DNA from: Sepiola atlantica
Lineage: Eukaryota; Mollusca; Cephalopoda; Sepiida; Sepiolidae
Reading direction: 5' to 3'
DNA length: 64,000 bases
NCBI GenBank assembly: GCA_963556195.1
Contig: OY744532.1
Span: 105,747,083-105,811,082 of the forward strand
The notes under the pieces: model-generated
Seen by the model: the letters and a program-made list of their open reading frames with translations, nothing else
The model's database searches: none
What the model was told of the DNA's origin: nothing
Program-made: the position numbers and the translations under genes
In this document: one piece after another, positions 29,150-40,439 of the stretch
Numbering within the stretch: position 1 is the stretch's first letter
Layout of the letters: each line of letters begins with the position of its first letter

Positions 29150-30335
29150 ACGAACAATACTTTTTGGCCACCTCAATATATCCCGGTCAGATGATTTTGA
29201 CAATGTTAGTTTGGCAGTTTCTTGTTTGTTTGTTTATTTTGCAAGGTGTTGCTCTTCTCTCACATATAGCATTTTGTATACACAAACATTTAGTCATGTG
29301 ATACTGACCAGGCTCAACATTGCATCAGTAATCTAACTCGAACTGATGTTTCGACATGATTATTCTGTATATAAGGTACTCTTGGTGAATGAAATAATAG
29401 TTATGATAGAAAGGATTTGAAGTTACATTTCAGTTGTAGTTTCAGAACTTAATGAAGAATCATTTAAGGCAGGGTCCTGCTAGATACGAGCTTAAGATTC
29501 CCTTGTGACCCCTCTGAAAATACATAGAAAATATACTTGCCTGGCCTGGTGCATCATTCACCCTGGGTGTGTTGAGCCGGCTTCTTCCAAAAGAGGAATT
29601 TCTTAAGAATTTTAAATGCATAAGTCGCATGTATATCCCGGTCATAAGAAATGATTTTGACGCTATTTTCTTGGTAGTTTTTTTGTTGTTTTCTTTTGCA
29701 AGGGAGTGTTTACGTTCACATAAAGCACCTGGTACTCCCAAATGGTCACCCATCTGGTATTGACCAGGCTGAGCGTTGCTTATGTGATCTAACGAAAACG
29801 GGTGTTAGTGTGATTATGCTGTATAGTAGATACTCTTAACTAAGGGAAGATAGGAGACGACATAGAAAGGATTTGAAGTTACATTTCAGTTGCGGTTTCA
29901 GAACTTAATGAAGAATCATGTATAACAGGGGTCTGCTAGATAGGAACTTAAGATTCCTCATGCCTACCCTCTCAGAAAATAACCAGAAGATACTTCAGCT
30001 TGGCCTGGTGCAGAATTCATTCGATACGAGTTGAGCTGACTTTCTCCAAAGGTTCTTAGGAATATTAAATTCAAAAACGGTCTCCAGTCACATGTACAAG
30101 ATCCCTGTCAGGGGAGATGATTTTAACAGTGTTAGTTTTTGGGGGGCTCAGAGAGGTGTCGCCGTCTTCCTTCATACAGTGCTCAATGGTTACCCGTCTG
30201 GTACTGATCTGGCTTAACCTCACTTCGGCGATCTAACACGAACTGGTGTGTCAATGTGATTATGCCGTATATAAGATACTCTCGATGAAGGGAAAATAGT
30301 TATGATAAAAAATGACCTAGAAAGGATTCGAAGTT
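29150..30335 (-). repeat. tandem array of 455-bp units carrying a 5S rRNA-derived segment
   Basis: The marker AAGGATTTGAAGTTACATTT begins at 29411, 29867 and (as AAGGATTCG) 30322, giving periods of 456 and 455 bp. Each unit includes on the minus strand a segment resembling 5S rRNA (29262-29375, 29722-29826, 30178-30276). Landmarks include GGTCACCCATCTGGTA with ACCAGGCTGAGCGTTGCTTA, the complement of the conserved 5S core. The non-5S part has TTGAGCCGGCTTCTTCCAAA and a T/G-rich block. The units are diverged and cannot encode functional 5S. This is either a SINE3-type element multiplied in tandem or an eroded 5S spacer array. Confidence 0.8.
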
Positions 30336-30339
30336 ACGA

Positions 30340-30950
30340 CTTATGAGAATGAGATGACCCCATTGAGGGATCTCGCAACAATTTTTTTTTAGTGAGTCAC
30401 AATGTAAACGTAGTAAGGGACGAAATGTCAGGTTGGAGGCTAAATGAGGACCCAAAATTGGTGGTGACATCAGCACACTTTAGGTATAACGAAATTACTT
30501 GATGGCATTTTCTAAATACAAAATCCCTTCGACAGAAAGCTAAACGAGGAAAAAGGAAACGACTAAAACTATCTCATCTTTCAGTTTTCTAATAATTCTA
30601 TAATAACCATATCAACCACCACCCACCGTTAGAATTAGTACGTCGGACTGGTTTTAGAAAGAATATTTATTATTAGTGATAAATGTTGTGATTATCTAAA
30701 ACTACGTTGGATCGTCAATGTCACTCGCCAATTGTCGACTAAAATTACCAAGGCAGCAATACAATTTCCGGAATTTTTTAGATGAGGATTGATCACTTTG
30801 ATTATTTGAATCAAGACTACTATTCTCATCTTATTTTTTTGAACTGTACTAGTGATTCACCGCTTAGCAAGACCACTCGAGGGTGAGGGTTAATGAGATT
30901 GGCAGTTGGATGATGAACAATACTATGAGAGGATTCAAAACAATGAGCAA
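30340..30950. other. unassigned stretch
   Basis: No repeat family or coding signal is recognised; base composition is moderate. Confidence 0.4.
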
Positions 30951-30957
30951 AATTGGA

Positions 30958-31242
30958 TTACTTAAGAGGACGGCTCGACAAATATTGGTTGACAGTGGAC
31001 TTGAAGAAAACCATGCTGTAGTCAGCAGGGAAGCAATCCCGGGGTAATGTGTTCCATTGATGGCAAGTTCTTGGAAAGAAACTCAGTTCATGGAAGTTTA
31101 ATTTTAGGTACACAGAGCAGAAAGGAAAGTTCTTCATAGTGGTTCTAGTAAGATGAGTTCTTGCTGTGAATGTTTTACAAGGAGAAACCAGAGATTCAAG
31201 ATCATTCGTGGAAATAACGATAAAATAGAGAGAAAATAGCAA
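30958..31242 (-). pseudogene. jockey-like reverse transcriptase C-terminus
   Basis: A 94-codon minus-strand frame ends FPRTCHQWNTLPRDCFPADY, SMVFFKSTVNQYLSSRPLK. The W-N-(T/S)-LP and F-K-x-x-V-x-x-(Y/H)-L pattern is the standard tail of this RT family. A partial hammerhead relic lies just upstream at 31283-31305 (minus strand, GGCUGAAACGUUGUGA). Confidence 0.65.
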
Positions 31243-31801
31243 TGGGGCTGTTGGAAAGAGAAGAGATCATCTCCCACTATTTTCACAACGTTTCAGCCGA
31301 TGTAACCTCCAATCTCTTTCCTCATATTTCATATATTTTTTCCACCATCTCGGACTCTATTAACTATGAAAGATTTACTGAAAAATAAATAGATAAGTTT
31401 TTTTAAAAAAATATTACATATATTGTCTCCAATTATTTGTTTTTCTTCATCTTCTCTTTCACCGTTTCATTTTTTTCCACATTGCAAACAGCCTTATTAA
31501 ATATCTCTATATATATACTATATACTATATATTTAAAATCGTGGCTAGTTTCTCTGTCTTCTTCCCTCTTATCGCCTTTACCCCCTCCACCTATCGCCTC
31601 CCCTATACTAGCTCGGTAGATGCGAAAATGGAAAAGAAAAAGAAAAAAAAGAAAAATATAAAAAAAGAATAAGAAATAAATAAGAATATGTCACCTACTT
31701 GTCAAATCATATTTCAATGTAGCTAAAAGTCTTCTCATATGGTCCAATCGGATCATCTCCCATGTGAGTGCCTTAAAAATAAAATTGTTTCCAAATCTTC
31801 A

Positions 31802-31847
31802 CTTTTTCTGATGACTTTCGATAATACGAACGAAACCGGTAAAATCT
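31802..31847 (+). ncRNA. hammerhead ribozyme motif, isolated
   Basis: CUGAUGA (31808-31814), stem II UUCG/CGAA with one unpaired U, GAAA (31832-31835), the palindrome ACCGGU as stem III (31835-31840), A17, and AAAA pairing with UUUU in stem I. No recognised element flanks it. Confidence 0.65.
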
Positions 31848-32358
31848 CTTGTTTTTGTTTTTCTCTTGCATTCTAACCTGTTTTCCGTTTGTCTCTTTTT
31901 TCAAACATATATGTATATATATACTAAAATATAAAACACTAGCAGCATTAGTTAACTCTCTGACTAGCATCTACCCATCAACAGAGTTACTTGATTGCGG
32001 AAACTACTATTTACTATATCATTTTGGATTCAAATCCTTAAAATCTGTCACGGGGGACCCATGAAAGAATTCTAAAATGGCCTTTAATACAAAGCTTGAA
32101 TCCTAAACAAATTCCTTAAAACCGAATATTTGTACATTTGATGGATTAATTCTTCTTGGATCTGTTACCTATTGAACCAACTGCTGCATTTCTCGTGAAT
32201 CATCCAACAGTAAACTTTTTTCCTGCATTTTTAATATTTTTTGATTTTTCTTTTTGGACATTTTCTGCATTTTTCCCTAAAATTTATCTATTATACTTGC
32301 ATTTACACCTTTTCAAATTATGACTTTTCGTATTTCTTCTGCCAGCTTATCTATTTGT

Positions 32359-32409
32359 ATTCCTCTGATGATAAGAATTCATTTTTTGAAAAGCCATGGC
32401 TTAAGGAAA
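32359..32409 (+). ncRNA. hammerhead ribozyme motif (fold-back family)
   Basis: UUCCU, CUGAUGA (32365-32371), AAGAAU/AUUUUU-type stem II, GAAA (32388-32391), the palindrome AAGCCAUGGCUU (32391-32402), A17, AGGAA completing a perfect 5-bp stem I. Stem I and stem III both differ from the 6425 copy yet remain paired. Confidence 0.82.
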
Positions 32410-32549
32410 GGAAAATAAATATCCTTTATTTGAATATACCTTGTTTTGAACAACTGAAGACGAAATAGATTTTGTATTTTCACATCTTTTATTCCTCTTT
32501 TTTCACTTGTGTATATATATATATATATATTTGTAAAGACACTAAAACT

Positions 32550-32600
32550 AATACCGCCTGAAGATGATTTGACGATTCAAATCGAAAGTACTTGCAAAAA
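32550..32600 (+). ncRNA. hammerhead ribozyme motif (PLE type)
   Basis: CUGAAGA (32558-32564), perfect GAUUUG/CAAAUC stem II, GAAA (32584-32587), the palindrome AGUACU (32587-32592), U17. Stem I is only GC plus weak pairs. Confidence 0.8.
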
Positions 32601-32772
32601 AGAAAAAAGAATGGAACAAGAAACCCATGGATCATATTTACATCAATTTGACCGAAACATTAGATGGACAATTCGGAAAATTGAAAAAATTAAAAAAAGT
32701 TGCATCAAACAAAACTACTCCGTGTTATTTAATAATGTTTGCCTAAATATTTATATTTATATATATATATAT
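32550..32772 (+). mobile_element. PLE pLTR: hammerhead plus ORF start, ending at (TA)n
   Basis: After the hammerhead the frame reads MEQETHGSYLHQFDRNIRWT, IRKIEKIKKSCIKQNYSVLF and NNVCLN, then TA repeats begin. The same peptide (MEQQNYGNFIHQFDR to LFNNVCLN) follows the hammerhead at 40950. Confidence 0.8.
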
Positions 32773-32779
32773 CAAAGGG

Positions 32780-33260
32780 GGGGTGATAAGTAGTATAATG
32801 GATTCGTCTGAACTCTATAAAATACAGTATTTTTGTAAATAACAAACACATTTTTCTTGAGCAAAGACAAACTGTATTAGGTAAGAAGAATATCTTTGAT
32901 AACAAAATAGGTTAGAAAAAATTAATCTGGAACCAAAAACTAGATCTGATATCCGGAACGTTTTTGTTCTTGTTTTTTAAGGGAGGTGGTGTCTGATCAA
33001 CACTTCTGTGAAGCCATAAGATAAAATACTGTTTGGTTTTTAAATCTCTGAAACAGTTATTTTTGGTGAACAACTGATGATCCCTACAAAAATATTAAGA
33101 CTTGCATAAATTCTTGGAAGCTAACGAATGCAGTGATTACAAGAGGTTAATTGACTTAAAAGAAAAGGAATTTTCCAACGAAGGACTTCGGACTAAAAGT
33201 TTGCTCTTTTACTTTTTATTTTTTTATTTCATATAATTTTAAAGATTGTAAAAACTTCCA
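32780..33260. other. unassigned AT-rich stretch
   Basis: No recognisable repeat or coding signal. Confidence 0.4.
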
Positions 33261-33264
<4 letters not shown>

Positions 33265-33315
<51 letters not shown>

Positions 33316-33378
33316 ACTTGATGTTGCAATTCTTGAAACAGTAAAAGTAATGCTTGATTCATTAAATGTTTATATATA
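33265..33378. repeat. (TA)n and dispersed repeat, copy 2
   Basis: A TA array (33265-33313) is followed by the segment shared with 2876-2935, which again ends at a short (TA)n. Confidence 0.75.
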
Positions 33379-33959
33379 TATATATATGATAATAGAACTT
33401 GATCGCGCATGGTCACTGGTAGTTATAAATTTGGGAAAGTTCATTTTTTAAGCATCTTTTGAATTTTAACATAAAGATAGAGGCAAAATGCCTTCAAAGA
33501 AACCATGTGTTAGATGCAGATATTTTTATTAAATCAAAATCAAAATCAAAATATATATATATTTTTTTTTCTTTATCTTGATTTTTTTTTTATCGAAAAA
33601 AGGTTTATACGTTTTATTTGTCTAAGCTTTTATCAAGCGAAATATTAGATAAAAAAAATCTGACAGCTGAAAGACTGCCCCAAGACCGTGATAAATGGCA
33701 GAATTTTGTTCTCAAGCATGTAGCGAAGTTCACTGGAGTATGCACATAATCAATAATCAATCATTAATGATTCCCAACGTTTCAAACAAGTAATTTCCTG
33801 AAGCCCCGGAACACTACTACTTGTCACTCAAATGTGCCGGTGGAGTTGATTCATACATGATTATTTAATGTCTCATACAGTTTATTAGTAGGCTTCAATT
33901 TAACAATCAAATAACCAAGTTCATGATATCATTTAACTTTTTTTTTAAAACTAATTTCA

Positions 33960-34330
33960 CCCCAAACAAGACAAGTTGCCCCTGTAAACGTAAACGGCTA
34001 CTGAAAATTAGGGTGAAAGTTTTGGGGGTCATCCTAAATTGGGAGCTGTGCGGCGAGATGCTTGTTTAAATTAGTTTTAAGCTTCTGCATGTCGGTACAG
34101 TCGGGGAAACACGGGAGCAGGGACGGAGTTCCAAAGGCCGGCAGCATGAGGAAAGAAGCTAGTAGAGTAGAAGGCTCTTCGGAATCTAGGGACCTCAACA
34201 GTGAATGGATGGGGTTTAGCTGATTGTCAGCTTGGTCGAGTGTATTTACGTCAAGGGGGCATCGGAGCACATTCTATTGTAAAAAAAAGCGCAAGGATGC
34301 AACATTGCAGCGATGGGAATTTATTTTTTG
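33960..34330 (-). pseudogene. jockey-like reverse transcriptase C-terminus and 3' UTR
   Basis: The minus strand reads LPCFPDCTDMQKLKTNLNKH and LAAQLPI before a stop. Upstream, in another frame, is the match to the VPPRRKFTR region, translated here as LRCPLDVNTLDQADNQLN. The 3' UTR resembles that after 35938 (AGTAGCCGTTTACG and GACAAGTTGCCCC). Confidence 0.75.
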
Positions 34331-34339
34331 TTTTGTTAC

Positions 34340-34850
34340 CTTAGTGATACCATTGGAGCCGAGGAAGGAGCTAAAGCAGACGTGGTTGCAAGCGTTAGAA
34401 GTGGCTAGAGTAGTAAGTTCAGTGAAGTGCGGCAATTACTAATCAGCAGAGCGTTACTACTGTCGCCCAAGTCAGGCATGTGTGCGAAGTGTAATGATGT
34501 ATGGAAGTAAAACCTGGCCAATAAGAGTTGAGGACATGCGTTGCATGGAGAGAAATCGTATGAGAATGATATGATGAATGCCTAATGTGAGTCTTAAAGA
34601 AATATAATGACCTCAGTGGAAGATTAAATCTGGATAGTGTGAGTAGAACAGAAGACTTCGTTTGTTTAGTCACATTGAAAGAATGGATGAGTGTTCTTGG
34701 GTAGATGTAGAACAGTTGAGGTAGCAGGGGTGGGTCAAGGGAAACATAGGAAGAAACGTAAAGAATGGACTTGAGAGTAAGAGGGATTAATAAAGACCTG
34801 GTGAGAGGTAGGTTCGTTTGTAAATCAATTTCTAAAATCTGTTCAAAAGG
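34340..34850 (+). pseudogene. second-type non-LTR reverse transcriptase relic
   Basis: The plus strand reads CVRSVMMYGSKTWPIRVEDM, RCMERNRMRMI, then in shifted frames SGRLNLDSV and GRNVKNGLESKRD-like tails. The YGSxTW..R.EDM.R.E pattern is the C-terminal part of endonuclease-type non-LTR reverse transcriptases. The 140-codon antisense frame at 34443-34865 is a shadow. Confidence 0.7.
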
Positions 34851-34867
34851 ATGTGAAACAGACATTC

Positions 34868-34985
34868 AACGAAGGAGGAGGAGGAGGAGGAGAAACAACA
34901 TCATCATCATCATCATCATTGTCATCATCATCGTAATCATCATCATCAGCATCATCGTCATCATCATCAGCATCATCATCCACGC
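34868..34985. repeat. (AGG)n and (ATC)n trinucleotide repeats
   Basis: GGA runs at 34873-34893 and an interrupted ATC array at 34899-34982. Confidence 0.9.
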
Positions 34986-35371
34986 TAAAAATTCTCGACC
35001 ATCTTTTCGTAAAGTTGAAAAAAGTTTAATAAATTTATTGTTTAATAATGAGAATTTGCTTATATGTAAAGCCTGTCGAAAAAATTAATGGAGCAACTCA
35101 AACTGCACATTCCATCTGCGTTCGACATTGCCTTTTAAATTTCAGTAAACGACAGACTTTAGATTTCAAAAGTTGGTCATGTAATTCACTGAAGACAACT
35201 TTTTCCACGACATGGGTGAATGCTTTCAAAACTTCAGTTATGCTCAATCAGCTTTTTAATTCAAACTTTTAAAAGCAATTTACACTTCCTGTTTGACAAC
35301 CTTCATTCTGCAAATCTTTTGCAGACATATAAGGATTTCATCAGATTAATATTTGTATTGCCATCTTCAAA

Positions 35372-35938
35372 TTGGTGCACTGCAATAATGGCACAGGGAA
35401 AATTGCCAAGGCTGCAGCAAAGAATGTGAGCTCCCTCTACCGTGCTAGTAAACTCCTCACACCTGACATTATCCTGTATCTTTACAAAGCCACCATCCGC
35501 CCATGCATGGAGTATTCTTGTCACATCTGGGCTGGTGCATCATCTACTAGTCTCTCCCTCCTTGACAAGGTCCAAAAAAGAGTCGCCAACCTAATAGGTC
35601 CCTCACTGTCGACCAGGCTCCAGCCCCTGTCCCATCGCCGCAATGTGGCATCCTTATGTTTGTTTTACAAATACTTCAATGGATTATGCTCCGATGAATT
35701 GGCTACTCTGGTGCCCCCTCGACGTAAATTCACTAGACTAACTCAACAATCAACTAAATCTCATTCATTCACTGTGGAGGTCCCCAAATACTGGAGAGCC
35801 TTCTACTCAAATAGCTTCTTTCCTTGTGCTGCTGGCCTCTGGAGATCCCTCCCTGCCCCCTGTTTCCCCGACAGTACTGACATGCAGAAATTTAAAACTA
35901 ATGTAAACAGACATCTCGCTACACAGATCCCAATTTAG
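35372..35938 (+). CDS. jockey/CR1-like retrotransposon reverse transcriptase, C-terminal part
   Basis: A 188-codon open frame, the longest recognisable coding remnant here. It begins in the thumb region (KIAKAAAKNVSSLYRASKLL, YLYKATIRPCMEYSCHIWAG) and includes LDKVQKRVANLIGP, the VPPRRKFTR segment and the tail FKTNVNRHLATQIPI. The catalytic YADD core is missing, so the copy is 5'-truncated, as is usual for target-primed insertion. Upstream 35270-35371 may be decayed element sequence. A C-run, a 3' UTR with CTTACGTCTACAGTGGCGGC and an A15 tract at 36038-36053 follow. The Met at 35372 is only the first in frame. Confidence 0.8.
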   Translation: MVHCNNGTGKIAKAAAKNVSSLYRASKLLTPDIILYLYKATIRPCMEYSCHIWAGASSTSLSLLDKVQKRVANLIGPSLSTRLQPLSHRRNVASLCLFYKYFNGLCSDELATLVPPRRKFTRLTQQSTKSHSFTVEVPKYWRAFYSNSFFPCAAGLWRSLPAPCFPDSTDMQKFKTNVNRHLATQIPI

Positions 35939-36055
35939 GTTGAACCCCCCCCCCCCCAACCTTCTCCCCTTTTCTCTTTTCTCAGTAGCCCCTTACGTCT
36001 ACAGTGGCGGCCTGCCTTGTTTGAGGTGAACTATGTTTAAAAAAAAAAAAAAAAG
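35939..36055 (+). mobile_element. retrotransposon 3' UTR with poly(A)
   Basis: Runs from the stop through a C14 tract and CCTGCCTTGTTTGAGGTGAA to an A-run, marking the 3' end of the insertion. Confidence 0.75.
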
Positions 36056-36384
36056 AACCGCCAGCCAACCAGCAACCTTGGTTTCTTTTTTCTTCCTTTG
36101 ATTTTCTTCTTTTAATTATTGAGAGGGAAGCTAGCCATTAAAAAATGATGTCGGATGTTAAAAACATCAAAGACGTTAGAGGTAAACAATGAAATTGAAA
36201 GAAGACAACAGTCGCCACTCACTTACAGAAATAAGAAAAAAAGAAAGAAAACGTCTAAAAACCTGAAAGTTTAAAAAAACGAAAAAGGAATAATAAAAAA
36301 AACGTATAACTCGGTATAGAAAGCAGAAAGGGAAAAAAATAAAACGTCTCATTATGGAAATAGATTTGCATTCTCCCTTCGTCA

Positions 36385-36470
36385 GGCAGACTTTTGTGTG
36401 ACGGGACGGATAATTTATTTACAAATAAATACACATTGCTCTTTATTATGGAGCGAAGAATTACAAGTTG
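36385..36470 (+). repeat. dispersed repeat R2, copy 1
   Basis: Shares GACTTTTGTGTGACGGGACG, ATTTACAAATAAATACACAT and TTGCTCTTTATTATGGAG with 62821-62895. Confidence 0.75.
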
Positions 36471-36954
36471 TTAGGGATAGGCATAGTAAATAAAACCAGT
36501 GACGAATTTAGAAAAAATTTGGTTAGGGTATAAATTTTTTTACTTTTAAATGTAGATATAATTTTCTTTTTAATTTGACAAACTTTTTAATCTTCTCTCT
36601 TTATGTATTGTATTCTAAATTTTGATAAACTCATTGTGAGATATTCATCTAAATTTTTCTCATGCGCCATTCTTTACTATTTATCCAATGTGCCATTTTT
36701 ACATGTGTCATTTTTACCGTGCCGTTTTTACTTAAATTCTACATACTCTTTGTGCTTATTATTAGATCACATTGAAAAAACAGTTCTTGTCGGTCAGATA
36801 ACTACGGTTAAGTGATGAAGAGTCTGTGGTGGAGGTGATGACCTTGAACCCGGATCAAGCAGTGGAACTGGCCCCAAACTTGTTTGTCATAAAAGGGTCC
36901 ATCTTTGCCTGGGGTGTAGTTTGAAAATTAAGGAAATGTCGGAATCATAAGTTA

Positions 36955-37015
36955 CTAGTGAGGATCGAACTCACGACCTAGAAGAAATAGAACAACTCCA
37001 CTTCAATCTGTCCGC
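36955..37015 (-). other. tRNA-like B-box segment, possible SINE remnant
   Basis: The minus strand reads GGTCGTGAGTTCGATCCTCA, which fits a Pol III B box. An A box is not convincing. Flanks 36500-36950 and 37020-37540 hold nothing else I recognise. Confidence 0.45.
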
Positions 37016-37555
37016 ACTTGATGCAGTGAGTAAATGGCATGCGCAAGTGTTGTATTTAATCACGGATTCCGCATGTGTGCATCAGTGAGTATCCGTCACC
37101 CTGACAGGGAAGGCACACGTAAACACAAAGACGGCTGGTGAGATTATTTACTGTCTGACATCTGCTGACTTGCGAACTGGAGGCGAGGAAAGAATCAGAA
37201 AGGAGAGAAGTCAGAGAAAACATCCAGTGATTATGAACTGCATTATTTTATCGACTGTGGCAACAAGTCCATTATTATTTTTATATCTATCTCGTGAAAT
37301 TGAGCTTTAAGGGTCCCGTTGAAGTTAAGGTGTAGGCGGTGTCCTGATCGAGTTTCAACCCTCTTTCAGTCTGGTTAGGATTTAGATGGTTGACTGCTTG
37401 TAAATTGCAGGTGTCTAAAACAAACATTCCACCCAGGTGTATAAATGGATAGCAGCCGAGTTAGGGGTCAACAATCAGCAGCAAATCGCGTTTTGTTGCA
37501 GGTGTAGTTTTTATTATATGAATTATACAGACTACTGTTCTCATCTTGAATGTTA

Positions 37556-37598
37556 TTCTCACAACGTTTCGGCCGATGTAACCTTCTTCTGGTGCATC
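37556..37598 (-). ncRNA. hammerhead motif with one core change
   Basis: The minus strand reads CAC, CAGAAGA in place of CUGAAGA, GGUU/GGCC stem II, GAAA, ACGU stem III, U17 and GUG. A shorter relic with the same GGCYGAAACGUUGUGA end is at 31283-31305. Confidence 0.6.
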
Positions 37599-37932
37599 TT
37601 GTCGAACCGTGGTGCAACGGATAAAAGTGCTTAATAATAATCAGTTCTACAACATACAAACTCCAAAACATCACACCTTTTAAAATCTTTCTTCATAATA
37701 CAAGATGGCTGCTCTTTCTAGGTAACGTTTTCTAGATCTCTCTAAATGGAGATGAATTCGATTTGTTTTTTTCCTGGATTCTGGTTTGTTGCTTCGCTAT
37801 GTATTTTTTCTGATTGAGTCCATGGAAAAAAGATCCGTAATCGACATACAAATATCAGTTGTTTTTCTGTTGAACGAAACGAATCCGTACCAAATCTTTT
37901 GTTTTGAACAAATATTTGGTAAGGTGAATAAA

Positions 37933-37938
<6 letters not shown>

Positions 37939-37977
<39 letters not shown>
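37939..37977. repeat. (TA)n microsatellite
   Basis: Pure TA array. Confidence 0.95.
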
Positions 37978-37980
<3 letters not shown>

Positions 37981-38609
37981 TTACTGATTGTCTCAGAAGC
38001 TTCGGGTTAGGGTTGGGTCAAAGTTAGCTCGGGTGCTAATCTGATAAACTCTCAAGAATAAAAATAAATGATTAGGAGAGATTTGCTTTTGAGACTTTAA
38101 TTCCTCTATACTAATGTTTTTAAATATTTGCTGCGGGGCTGGTCATTCTCATAGTTTAGCATCAAAACAATGGAGGTTTTGCACTCCATCTCTGGTTTGG
38201 GAAATAGCCTTATTAGACACTTTAAGCTGTTTGAGTAATAATTAATAATAAATAATAGCTAAACATAATTTACTGATTTTCTCGAGAGTTTTGAGGGGTC
38301 TTTTCTTCCAATAGAGAAATTTCCATTAATTAGCAGGAATTATTTAGGTTAGTTTCGTAAATATTAGCTTTGGGGGCCATCGTTTGGGATTCGTATGTTT
38401 TCTCGGGTGCAGAAATCTTATTAAGAAGTTGAATTTTTTCTGTTTTTGTTTTTTTCTGAAGTGATCACTTTTTTCCCATGACATGCTTTTTTGCTACTCA
38501 ACAACATATACTGAAACCTTCTGAAGATTGACAACATTGGACTAATTGAAAAAAATACACTTATCCGAATTTTACCACAAAACGCGCGTAAGGGATAGGA
38601 ATGAATATT

Positions 38610-38840
38610 AAATAATTTTTTTTTTTTAATTAAAAATATTTCTATGTATGGGGGAGGATACAAAAAAAATTGTTTTTTTTTTGGGGGGGTCAAAAAATTT
38701 TTTTGTTTTTGTTTTTCTTTTTCTTTTTTAAACTAAAAATATTTCTATTTATAGGGAGGGTAAAAAAAAAATTGGGGAGGTTGTGGTGGGGGGGCGGAAC
38801 TATTTTTTTTCTTTTTCTTTTTTAACTAAAAATATTCTTG
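38610..38840. repeat. tandem repeat of about 100 bp, three copies, A/T/G runs
   Basis: Units beginning TAAAAATATTTCTATNTATNGG at about 38630, 38732 and (truncated) 38825 each carry a G run and an A run with TTTTTCTTTTTCTTTTTTAA between them. Confidence 0.8.
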
Positions 38841-39194
38841 GTCTGAAACAAAGAAAATCTATGTCATACCACCCAAGAAATATGACTGGGGCTCCATGGG
38901 TTTACGGGTTAGCGTTAATTTCTGATGCGGCAGCCTAGCAAAAATAGACGACCGTAGGAAGGCTATTTTGGCTGTTGTCATGATATCCTTCTCTCAGGTA
39001 TTACATCCTCCTTTTTTGAGAGGTGTGGAGGTAGTGTAGTATCTGTTGAGAGGAGAGAGTCGGCATTAGCGCATGGGGGCAACTGTAGAAGGAGGTGAAC
39101 CTGACGATGGCAACATAGACGAGACAGCTTTGGCCGAGGGCAACGGGTGTAGTGTCCAATGGGGTGAAGGAGACGATTGGAGAAGAGTGATCCC

Positions 39195-39960
39195 CGTGCA
39201 ACGCCGATAGGTACGTATATAGTATGCACACCGTGGCGGCGATAGGTACGTATATAGTATGTGCACCGGGGCACCAATAGGTACGTATATAGTATGTGCA
39301 CCGGGGCGGCGATAGGTATGTATTTAACATGCCCACTGGGGCGGTGATAGGTACGTATTTAGCATGTGCACCGGGGTGGCGATATGTACGTATATAGCAT
39401 GCACAGTGGGTCGGCGATAGGTACGTATATGGTATGCGCACCGAGTCGACGATAGGTACGTATATGGTATGCGCACGGAGATAGGTACGTATTTAGCATT
39501 CGTACAGGGGCTGCGATAGGTACTTATTTAGTATTCGCACCGGGGCGGCGATAGGTACTTATGTAGTATGTGCACCGGGACGGCGATAGCTACTTATATA
39601 GTATCTGCCCCGGGGTGGAGATAGGTACGTATCTGGTATGCGCACTGAGGCTGCAATACATACGTATATAGTATGCACACTGGGGTGGCGATAGGTACAT
39701 ATATAGTATGCACACCAGGGCGGCGATTAGTACGTATATAGTATGCGCACCGGGCACCGGTAGGTACGTATATAGTATGTGCACCGGGGTGGCGATAGCT
39801 ACGTATATAGTATGTGCCCCGGGGCGGCAATAGCTACGTATATAGTATGTGCACCGGTGTGGCAATAGCTACCTATATAGTATGCACACCGGGGCGGCGA
39901 TAGGTACATATATATATTATGCACACTGGGGTGGAGATATGCACCTATATAGAATGCACA
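39195..39960. repeat. 35-bp minisatellite, about 21 copies
   Basis: Units GGTACGTATATAGTATGCGC plus ACCGGGGCGGCGATA with substitutions. The period shifts by a base, so several Tyr/Ile/Pro-rich frames (up to 146 codons on the minus strand) stay open; they are artefacts. It is notably GC-rich against its surroundings. Confidence 0.93.
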
Positions 39961-40139
39961 GACAGAGGTAGTACTTTTTATAGAAATATGTCATACTTTT
40001 GCCCTGGGCAATGGAAGAGGAATGGTGGGGAAGTGACAGCTTTCGCAAAAGGCAAAGGAAGAAAGTAGCGGTGAAATGGGGCGACCAGGGAAGAGAAAAA
40101 TAGAAAGATAACGAGACGTCTATAGGGAGAGGGAGAGAA

Positions 40140-40232
40140 ATAGAAGTTTTAATATAAAGATGTTACACACGCGATTTTTCTTCAATTATATGTTTGTATG
40201 ACTCCGAGCAACGCCGGGTAGCCCTGCTAGTA
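40140..40232 (+). mobile_element. possible Helitron 3' end
   Basis: The end reads CCGAGCAACGCCGGGTAGCC, CTGCTAG, then T. It resembles Helitron termini, with a short GC-rich hairpin near a CTAG end inserted before T. A decayed relative (CCTGGGCAACGCCGAGTAGA) is at 46697-46716. No 5' end or Rep/helicase was found. Confidence 0.4.
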
Positions 40233-40439
40233 TATATATATATAAGCTAAAGTCGAATGTGAATTCAAAGTTTCCTTTTGAACGTTTATCTATCATGTCA
40301 CATCACGTTGTATAATTTTTCAAATAAAGAACAGATCCAATATTGACATAACAATGTTGGTTGGTTTACTTTAAGCGGAACGATTTGTGAAATAATTTGC
40401 ACTAAAGTGTATCTGTTTTGAAAATGTTTTGTAAGATAA

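Noticed and set aside
34443..34865. 140-codon minus-strand frame
   Set aside because: It is antisense to a recognisable non-LTR reverse transcriptase relic on the plus strand.
39001..39865. Tyr/Ile/Pro-rich minus-strand frames up to 146 codons
   Set aside because: Translation of the 35-bp minisatellite; frames overlap and share the same repeat.
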